This document shows positions 23,620-33,131 of a stretch of DNA of 64,000 bases, piece by piece. The DNA is from Euphorbia lathyris (lineage: Eukaryota; Streptophyta; Magnoliopsida; Malpighiales; Euphorbiaceae), in NCBI RefSeq assembly GCF_963576675.1, contig NC_088915.1:32827501-32891500 (forward strand), read 5' to 3'. Below the pieces are notes generated by a model. That model worked only from the letters and a program-made list of their open reading frames with translations, was not told where the DNA came from and did not search any database. Positions within the stretch are counted from its first letter, which is position 1; each line of letters opens with the position of its first letter. The translations under genes and the position numbers were made by a program.

Positions 23620-26600
23620 GGACGTGTTTGTTAGGAATGTGAGAAAGAGTCGACCCCAGCGTCACGTGTTCATCGGGAGGCATACCAGTTATGTCGTGAC
23701 GTATCCCATACGTCTTTGCCTTATCGTGCCTGTGTGTTGGGACGCATCCTATATGTCCTTGGCACATCTCGTGCGTCTTCACAGTGTTGTCTGTATGCTA
23801 GCGAGGAGGCATGTCCATTATGTCGTGACGTATCCTATGCGTCTTCGCCTTAGCATACTGTACGTATGGTAGCGTACCTCATAATTTCCCTAGTATCATA
23901 GGCACTAGTCAAAAGGTACAACCCTTATGTCATGGCGTATCCCCTACGCCTTTGTTTTGGCATACCCTGTATGTTGCAGCACCTCCAATATGTCCTTACC
24001 CTGTCAGGAGGCGTACTGTTCTCTGTGACGTATCCGCTATGTCCTTGCTGCGTCGTGTCATCACACGTCCACCCGTTAGGAGTCCCACCTGTCATGTGGT
24101 GACATATTCATTGCGCCTTTACTTTGTCGTACCCTATAGGATGTAACAGACCCCAGACATCTTCCATTAACCCTCCAGACACCGATCAAGAGGCATACCT
24201 ATTATGTCGGGACGTATCCCATATGTCTCTTCCTCGTTGTGCCTCGTATATTGCGACTCATTCCTTGTGTTGCTACCATGTCATTACACACCGGTCAGAA
24301 GGTGTACTATGTGTGTCATAACACATCTTGTACATCTTCGCCTCATTCCTTGCGCCAAGCGAGGGGCATAAGCTTCATGCCCCGTATGTCATGGCGTATC
24401 AGGTGCTTTTTCACCATGTTATATACGTTAGACGAAAGGCATACCATTTGAGCCGTGACGTTTTCCCTATGTCTTTATCGTGTTATACTTTGTGTGGGAT
24501 ACGCCATGCACATCTGTACCATCCTGTTTATACCATTAGGGGGTATACCCTATACATCGTAACATATCACATGCGTCTTTGCTACCGTGCTTAAGTTATC
24601 CGGAGACATGTCCCATGTGTCACGACGTACTCCGCCTCCCTCTATCATGGTTAGGAATATTGTTCGTTAGATATGCTTCCTTACCAGATCCAAACTGTTT
24701 GGTGGTCATACCTCGTTTGTCATAACGTTCGCATTGTGGGGAAAATTCCTTTCACTTTCCGCATGGTCGACTCGAGACATGCTATGTGTGTCGCCATGTC
24801 GCTGACAACATATCGATAGTTCAAAAAAAAAAGAAACATTATCATAGCATCGGTTCCCCCGAGACTCGAATTAACCATTCATGACATGTCTCATACACGT
24901 CCTACTTATGTCTCAAGACATACCCTGTATGTTGCTACGCCTTAGCCAACACATCTCAAGATTGTGACCGGTACCTTGAACTCAAATAGAACCATAATCT
25001 CACTGGTCGTCGTCACCTCCCTTTCGTATCTCAAGACATACCCCCGTATGTCACCGTGCTATACACAATGCCCATGTGATTCCAAATTACGTTGTTATAT
25101 TATCCGGACCTCTCATCTCGTAAGTCGTCATCATGACCTTCGTACGCTAAGACATGCCACATATGTCGGCGCACCGTGCACCTATACTCCAAAGTTACGT
25201 TCGGTATCTTGTGGTCGAGTCAACTGTTTCACACGAATCTCGCTTACCTGTCGTCATTCGCATCTGAGGATGTAGTCCATACATAGCATCTCCGCGTTTC
25301 AGAGTTGTGAGCAATACTCTGGGCCCCAAAACGATCCCTTAACTCATGTGTTGTCCGCACCTCCCATTTGTACCTTTAGGTGTGCCACGGGTCGTCATGG
25401 TGCCCCCTCGTATTTACATCGTCCCACTGTCCGGACCCCAGGTTCGCGTTGACCCTCGGACACACGTTTCATACGAAGTCATCGCGTCACATCCGCACTT
25501 TGACTGGCGCCTTATATGTCGCCTCATCACATTTAATGAATCTATGCGTCATTGTACTAACCTCTTGGCTAGTAGGTCATCGTCACACCCCATTGGTACC
25601 CTCGGTCATACCTTGTATCTCGATATGTCATTGTACTAGGGTAACCCACTCATCCTTGGTCTTCTTGAGACACCCCGTCGCATCTTCAAAACAGCCAAAT
25701 CGATATGAGACGTACCAGGTGTGTCACCGTATATCGTAACACGTCAGTATTCCAAACATGTGACACTAGTGCTTCGAACACGTATCAGCTTTCAATGCAT
25801 ATCCCGTATGTCATCGCTTGCGCTTTAGTCATACGTTGGGCCTTGTCAAAACGTGCCCCACATGTCACCTTGTCATCGGTAATATTTGTAGCCCACGAAT
25901 ATGTCATTAGGCTATCCAATTCTGGACCAACCTTTGACGCATGTTCCGTGTGTCACCCCTCGCACCTTACTCACATATCAAAGACTGAGTCGTTTATACC
26001 ATCCAGTCAGGGTTAAGCTTATGGCACACACCCCCATACGCGGTTTGGTACGTCCTGTTCGCAGGTCAAATGTCAAGTCATTCATGTCATTGAGTTCAAG
26101 TCGAATCTGGGGCAAGTTCATATATGTCATCACGTGCATCTCGCTTACATCTCCAATGTCGAGCCATTTGTATCGTCAAGTTCGAGTTGAACTTTTGGCA
26201 CGTACCTGTCATATAGAGTGATTCATGTCGTCGAGTCCAAGTCATACTCTTAGGCACGTACCCTATGGGCCGTCTCGAGCGTCCCGCTCATACCTTGACA
26301 CGCTGAGTCGTTCATGTCGTGAGGTTCCTATCAAACTCTTGACGTACGCCCTGTAAATCGTCACTCATGTCTTGAGTACGCCTCAAACAACGGTTTGTTT
26401 ATATTGTCAAATCCTCGACACGCTCCCCCTACATCATTGGTACCGTTGTCCATGCGCCCCCAAACTCCGAATTGCCTTATTCACGAGTCTGAGACATATG
26501 CCCTATGTATCGCTATTTGGGTCTCGCTCATATCAGTAGTATCGAGTTGTTTGTACCACGTCTAAGTCCAACGTTTGGCACTTACCTCTAAGGTCTTGGT

Positions 26601-28130
26601 TTGCACCTTCGTTGCTCCTCAAATTGTTCATAGTGATAGGTTCCAGTCGACCTATCGACGTCTACCCTATGTGTCATTGTTGGTGTCTCAAATATCAGTG
26701 ATGGACCAAATACGTCATAAATATCCACGTAAAATCTTAGGGATTCTCATAAAACATATTGTCATTGGGTTTGCGTTGTGACGCAAATTGACCTTTGACA
26801 CATACCAGGTAAGTCGTCGTTTCCGTCCCGTCGGTACCTCAATCGGATTAGGACACCTTTCATTCTACTAAACGCACCGATGTCCTCAAGTTCATCGAGG
26901 TATTTATGTCTCTATCTTGAGTTAATCCTTAGACCGCACCCTGCGTGTCGGTATCGTGTCTAGTTGACACCTCCAATGTTGTTAGGAGGTACCTCTTGAG
27001 TCATCTCTGTGCTTCATCTATACCCAAAGTTGGTCAGATAATACGTCTGTCGTATGCGTACCCTATTCGTGTCTCGTACCTAGCATGTTGGATTTCCCCT
27101 GCGACGGTCGAAATCCCAAAATCAAGCCATCACATCGTTCGTGAGTTGTGTATAAGTCAATCGTGGGGGCACATCAAGTATGACTCCCATCATACCTTTT
27201 GGCTACCTCTAAGGCATACCATGTACGTCATCGTACTTCCTAAATGCACCATGTTTCAAACCACTCTGTCATGATACTAGTAAGCCAAGTAGGAGTTAAT
27301 AATTGGCACATACCTCGTATGTGGACATATGCATCCTATTCAGACCTCGAGTATCGGGTATTCCGTGTTCATTGTCCCGTTAAATAATACCCATCATTGT
27401 AATAGTTGCTTTCCGAGAGAAGCTGACAATTGGCGCACATCACGTATATCACTCGTGTCTTCCTTATGCCTTAACCTGTTTGGGGCACACCCCGTGTGTT
27501 ACCACTTTCTGCATAACACGCCAAGGTTCCGTTGGTACGTCTACGTATTTTTGTCTTGGGTTTAAACTAACCATTGACCCACACCCCATATGTGGTGGTC
27601 TCGTCCCGCTTGCTTCTAGTTTAGGACACGCCCTCTATGTCGGCCTGTTTCAGGAAACTTGTGTTTCCTAGAAAGACGGTTCCCTGTTATCAGTATCGAT
27701 ACCAAGTAAACTATGGACAAGTGCCCCGCATGTCTCCGTCATAGTCTGTTTAAGTCTCGGACGTACCGTGAGCATCACATCAGCCCGTGTAACGCCCCAT
27801 ATCTTCGAAGTACGTCATTATAACTGATGATGACAATCCCTCACATACACATCATACATAGTCGCTTAGGTTGTCCTTTTTAGATCGTGAGCCGTGTCGA
27901 GATACCAAGTATTTAATTCCCTCCACTCGTGTCGCTACCCCTCCAATGTATCTACACGTCACGGATACCATCGGGGTACACTCTCATCTACCTAGCATCC
28001 TAGGGAATTTTACTTATCATGAGGGTCGCCTCAATCTCACAAGTGTCAGTCATGTCAAGCGTCATTCAACATTGTACATCTTGTAAATCATTACAAGGTA
28101 AACTCGTAGGGTTCGTACTAATGTGTGCAT
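23620..28130. repeat. Degenerate repeat region with recurring GTATGTC/CGTACC words
   Basis: Variants of TTATGTCGTGACGTATCC followed by a CGTCTT...GCC block recur near 23692, 23820, 23929, 24015 and 24203, at about 95-190 bp spacing. Further right the unit drifts (TTGGCACGTACC-type words with GTC/CATGTCGTCGAG, near 26200-26500). The plus strand is pyrimidine-rich. Many short frames are open only because stop words are rare; none repeats as a conserved protein. No gene is called. Confidence 0.6.
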
Positions 28131-28374
28131 AACAGTTGAAATGGTTTCAGGCATCCGCACTTCCAAACAGGTAAGTTAGCACAGACGACCGAAGTGCTAC
28201 CGACGGCTCTGGTAAAAAAAAGAAGGGGTTTAGCTCTAGTCAAATCGTGTTTATGTTGTAAGAAATAAAGTGCACACCACAAATCATGCATAAATCATAC
28301 ATCCATCGATATGAGGCATAAGTAGATAGCTTTGGCATTCGCATCACACGTGCATCGCATCATCAAAATTCATA

Positions 28375-29184
28375 ATGCCTAAAAAGCTCCACTCACCAAT
28401 CCTTTCTCTTTCCTTATTAGAAACCCAACTCATGGCCCAGTCCAACAATCCAAACCACAATCTTGAGAGCCGTGTGCAAGGGGCTTTAGCCAAATACATC
28501 TTTTCTGATGAGTTCAAACGTGCTCTTAATGATCCGGAGGCTACTAAGAATGATGGGGTCAAAAATTCCCAGGAGATGATAGGAGATTTCAATCTCAGAG
28601 CAGAAATCGAGCGAGTTCTTCCCGATATCCTTGCTTCAGATGAATTCAAGATAGAGCTGAAAAGGTTGGTCCGGGAGGTCCTGAGTGAGTCACTGGTTGC
28701 GGAGATCCCGAAAGCTGTTGTGGAGAAACCTATGTCCCAGCTCGCGTCACAAGATAATCCAAAAACATTCACTCCACCAAGGGTAGTCTCACACCATGTT
28801 TCACGAACACAACAAGATCCACACCATCGGGGACATGAGATTACCAGGGTTGTTCTCCCTCCATCGCCCACTCAGTATAGAAGGGAGGGAAGGGAATTCT
28901 CCACTTTCACTCAACCCTTATTTAAAGTGTTGGAGGGTCTACGAATGCATGACATACTTCATCCTCTACCAGCCACGGGAGGTCAAACCACTGAGTTAGC
29001 CAAACGTAGGGGCTACTGCCACTTCCACCAGAGATATGGTCATGAAACAAGTACTTGCATGAGGTTGAAGCATGAAATTCAAGATCTCATCGAAGCTGGA
29101 AAGATAAGTGATCCGGATCCTTCTCAGCAGATAAAGCCTTCGACTTGTTCCTTGAATGGTGAAGTCTACAACGGATCAGGATAA
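28375..29184 (+). CDS. Gag-like protein of the Ogre-derived element (C-terminal gag type)
   Basis: This is the only sizeable ORF of the 11.6-kb interior with a recognisable family: 269 codons. The likely start is either 28375 or the second Met at 28432 (MAQSNNPN). Residues about 25-140 are acidic/basic and helix-prone with no clear family. Residues about 175-205 (REFSTFTQPLFKVLEGLRM) match the segment just before the knuckle in Tat/Ogre gag. A knuckle-like CHFHQRYGHETSTC follows near 218-231, then LKHEIQDLIEAGKI. The central capsid core typical of gag is absent, and no protease or RT follows the stop at 29184. The role is inferred: RNA binding or packaging of a non-autonomous element. It could instead be an internally deleted gag kept open by chance. 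A long minus-strand frame over 28344-28871 is its shadow. Confidence 0.6.
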   Translation: MPKKLHSPILSLSLLETQLMAQSNNPNHNLESRVQGALAKYIFSDEFKRALNDPEATKNDGVKNSQEMIGDFNLRAEIERVLPDILASDEFKIELKRLVREVLSESLVAEIPKAVVEKPMSQLASQDNPKTFTPPRVVSHHVSRTQQDPHHRGHEITRVVLPPSPTQYRREGREFSTFTQPLFKVLEGLRMHDILHPLPATGGQTTELAKRRGYCHFHQRYGHETSTCMRLKHEIQDLIEAGKISDPDPSQQIKPSTCSLNGEVYNGSG

Positions 29185-31084
29185 GCTAAAGAAGAAGTTC
29201 TCGAGATTGAGGACACTTATGAAGTGGAAGAATCTGAAGCTTCCTGAAGTAGCATGAGAGAGAGGATTGCACTTGTAGTCTTTATCCTTGTCTTTTATTT
29301 TATCTTCTATTCCACAAGATGTTGTTAACCTCCTTTTGAATTCAATGAAATTTCGTTTCCGCAAATTTATCTTAAACATACGTACTTACATTTGATATCT
29401 ACTCAATTGAGATATTCCCGCTTCTATCATGGCACGGACGTAAGCTCTAGAATATAATTATTGCTCAGTACTTAACCACTGAAGAGAGAAAATTAAGAGA
29501 AAAAAAAACAAAAAAAAACAAAATAAATCATGAGAAGCGATTCCCTGACTCTACGATGATAAGTCGGGCGTAGACCCATCAAACGAAGGGTTCTCACCGG
29601 CTTTTGCCAAAAAGAAGACTGAGCGACAATCAACAAAGTCCAAAAGAGAGAAAAAGAAAAGAAAAGAAGGAGCAAGCAACAAGCCCTCAGAACCATGCTA
29701 GCACTAAGGCATCAACAAAAATTCCTCCCCCCAAAGGGGACACCAGTGCATGAGTGCACCATTCAGAATAAGACGGGGGCAACTAACCTATCAACGATAA
29801 AGGACCCTGTTCCAGGATCAATGAAAAGGTTCAGATCTATGATAACTCAAAGTAAAAAAAAAGGCAATGCTGAAAAGGCTCAGGGGCAAAGTCAAGCCAA
29901 TCAGAAGTAAGAGAAAATTATCAAGCAGACGTAACTAGCCGAGGGGCGTCAAGGGGACAAGAGCGGTTGACATTGCCCAGAAAATGGGTGATCAAATGTA
30001 TGAGAAAAGCTCACTTTAGCAAGGAAAGATCAAATGCGTAGTCGAATGAAGACAAAGGCGGCGACGAAGTTTAGAACTACGGTCAATCTTAAAGGAACCC
30101 AAGGAATCTTTCTCATGAGAATTAAAAAAAAAAGAAAGAAAATCCCGATAGGTTGAAAATCCGAAAGGACGGTCTATGCAACAATAAGGGACACCCCAAT
30201 AAGTGAAAACCTCATGGGGCGCTTATTTGAAAATTCCGGGGGGTAAAAGGAGAGCGTTAAAATAACTGAAATGTGAAAACCCGAAAGGGCATACTTTGGT
30301 GACAGTGGTTAATGAACTGAGCAGTAAACAATTCAATTTATGTTTGCCAAGTGCTTTATTTAAGCTAGACGGTTGCATTTCCAATGAAAACACCCGCATC
30401 CATAGACACCCCATCTCAACTAAAGTCGCATCGACACCCATGAACCAATCCAAAATCTATAAAAAAAACTAAAAAAAAGGACTATTCTTCTCTCTCATGC
30501 TCCATGAAGTTTTGTTCCTCTGCTCCTCTGTTGTCCTCTCAAGAGTCAAACTTCGACCGAAGCGTCTCTCCTCCATAACTACTCCCAAACGGCAGTATCC
30601 CTAGCTTAGTGCATATGAAATCTCACCTCGAGTTGGCAGGGGCATGCGCTCGCATCAACTTCTAACCCACACCAAGACGGTAACTTCAATCGGGGGCACG
30701 ACCATGCAATCAGATCACCGTCCATCTCGCCCTGGAAGCTTCTCCATTAACGAAGGCATCAGGCATGAACTCATCGTCAAATGCTCAGCATAGAAGTGGC
30801 CCGTGGATATGAACCCCCTGTGCTATCCGGTATCATTTACAATAATAAAAAAACTGAACAAAAGTAGGATTGAAAACCTCAAAAGAGGCGATCCAAGCAA
30901 AAGGAGAGATAGAGAAAATTGGTGAGATATAGAAAAGATGAATTGAAAACCCTTAGGGGCGGTTCATGCAAAAGGAGAGATAGAGAATATCAGAGAGATC
31001 CCGTTGAGTCGAAAACCAGAAAAGGGCGGCTTAGGCAAAATTAGGGAAAAAATGAATGTGTCAATCTCCGGTTAAAGGCGAGAG
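29185..31084 (+). other. Post-gag region of the Ogre-like element
   Basis: About 1.9 kb without pol motifs in any frame; the longest plus-strand frame is 71 codons (29695-29910), Lys/Gln-rich and unrecognised. Six copies of a GAAAACC...GGGCG...GCAA motif lie between 30150 and 31040. A-rich tracts are frequent. Confidence 0.5.
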
Positions 31085-31787
31085 CCCCTTGACACAAGCT
31101 CATCAAAACCAAATCCCCATCCTTACAACCCTTGGTTTCAAACTTATCCTCGCCCTCATCCTTACACACCTAGGGGATGGCCTGAAGCATCATTTCTCGA
31201 CCTGAAGCTACCGAAATCCTCCAGCCTATGAAAAAGGGAATCCATTCGACCATCTCATCCACACATACATAGTTTACATACACGTGTGTCCATACATCCA
31301 TATAAAGAAAAACGCATAGGCCACACGTATGCACATTCAAACACACGCACGGTCACCTACATACACACACATAAGTGTTTACACGCATCCATAGATTAGG
31401 CTACATCCACCCATCTATATGCATCACTACATACCTCCCCTTGACACAAGTTCATCAAAACCAAATCCCCATCCTTACAACCCTTGGTTTTAAACTTATC
31501 CTCACCCTCATCCTTGCACACCTTGGGGATGGCCTGAAGCATCATTTCTCGATCTAAAGCTACCGAAATCCTCTAGCCTATGAAAAGGGAATCCATTCGA
31601 CCATCTCATCCGCACATATATAGTTTGCATACACACATGTCCATACATCCGCATAAAGCAAAACGCATAGGCCACACTTATGCACATTCAAACACACGCA
31701 CAGTCACCTGCACACGCACACATAGGTGTTTACACGCATCTATAGACTAGGCTACATTCACCCATCTATATGCATCACTACACACCT
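31085..31787. repeat. Tandem duplication, two copies of about 352 bp
   Basis: CCCCTTGACACAAG starts each copy, at 31085 and 31437. The copies share collinear blocks throughout, with scattered substitutions. The segment is rich in ACACAC/CATACA words. Confidence 0.85.
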
Positions 31788-32940
31788 ACGGTCGATTTAG
31801 AGACTAGGGTCGCTAGAAAGAGCCATTTTACCTGCGGTCGATTTAGAGACCAGGGTTGCTAGAGAGAGCCATTTTACCTGCGGTCGATTTAGAGACTAGG
31901 GTTGCTAGAGAGAGCCATTTCACCAACGGTGTTTTAAAGTCCAAAATTGCTAAAGAGAGCCTTTTTGCTTTTGAGCCATCTTACCTACGGTCGATGACCG
32001 AGGTTGCTTTTGAGCCATCTTACCTACGGTCGATGACCCAGGTTGCTATTGAGCCATCTTGCCTACGGTCGATGACCGGGGTTGCTTTTGAGCCATCTTG
32101 CCTGCGGTCGATGATCGGGGTTGCTTTTGAGCCATCTTACCTATGGTCGATGACCGAGGTTGCTTTTGAGCCATCTTACCTGCGGTCGATGACCCATGTT
32201 GCTATTGAGCCATCTTGCCTACGGTCGATGATCGGGGTTGCTTTTGAGCCATCTTGCCTGCGGTCGATGATCGGGGTTGCTTTTGAGCCATCTTACCTAC
32301 GGTCGATGACCGAGCTTGCTTTTGAGCCATCTTACTTGCGGTCGATGACCGGGGTTGCTATTGAGCCATCTTGCCTACGGTCGATGACCGGGGTTGCTTT
32401 TGAGCCATCTTGCCTACGGTCGATGACCGGGGTTGCTTTTGAGCCATCTTGCCTACGGTCGATGACCGGGGTTGCTTTTGAGCCATCTTACCTACGGTCG
32501 ATGACCGAGGTTGCTTTTGAGCCATCTTGCCTACGGTCGATGACCGAGGTTGCTTTTGAGCCATTTTACCTATGGTCGATGACCGGGGTTGCTTTTGAGC
32601 CATCTTGCCTACGGTCGATGACCGGGGTTGCTTTTGAGCCATCTTGCCTACGGTCGATGACCGAGGTTGCTTTTGAGCCATCTTGCCTACGGTCAATAAC
32701 CGAAGTTGCTTTTGAGCCATTTTACCTACGGTCAATGACCGAGGTTGCTTTTGAGCCATCTTACCTACGGTCAATGACCGAGGTTGCTATTGAGCCATCT
32801 TACCTACGGTCGATGATCGAGGTTGCTATTGAGAGCCTTTTTACCCGCAGTCGACGACTAGGGTCGCTAGAAAGAGCCGTTTACCCACGGTCGGTTTAGA
32901 CTAGGGTCCCCAAGGAAAGCATCCACCGGCAGCCGATTTA
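31788..32940. repeat. Minisatellite: about 22 copies of a 39-bp unit with variant flanking units
   Basis: The core array (31964-32821) repeats GTTGCTTTTGAGCCATCT followed by TGCCTACGGTCGATGACCGG. Each unit holds a short inverted repeat CGGTC-GAT-GACCG. Flanks (31788-31960 and 32830-32940) carry longer, diverged units with GGTCGATTTAGAGACTAGGG. Because 39 is divisible by three, the plus strand stays open for 347 codons and the minus strand for 138. I treat neither as a gene. Confidence 0.9.
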
Positions 32941-33110
32941 AAGGCAATGGCGGGATAGCCAAAGGTGAAGACTGAAGATAAGGCTGGAGCGTGCGGTGCA
33001 GAGATCAGGTATTCTTCCTCCTACTCTATATGTGTCTTTTACTTTAATATATTTCCATTGCATGTGCTGCGTTAGTGAAAAACGTTTTCAAAACACACAC
33101 ATCACTATCA

Positions 33111-33131
33111 AAATAGAAAAGTAGGGGCAAC
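33111..33131 (+). other. Polypurine tract of the Ogre-like element
   Basis: A purine-rich run (AAATAGAAAAGTAGGGGCAA) lies immediately before the 3' LTR start at 33132. Confidence 0.75.

Noticed and set aside
23620..28130. Many short plus-strand frames as a gene cluster
   Set aside because: No shared protein pattern, no codon bias, and the DNA repeats drift without respect to frame.
28344..28871. 175-codon minus-strand frame
   Set aside because: Shadow of the gag-like ORF on the plus strand; no family features.
31856..32899. 347-codon open frame with 13-residue repeats as a protein gene
   Set aside because: It is the 39-bp minisatellite read in frame; the period is a multiple of three, and the opposite strand is open too. 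There is no sign of selection and no promoter or start context.
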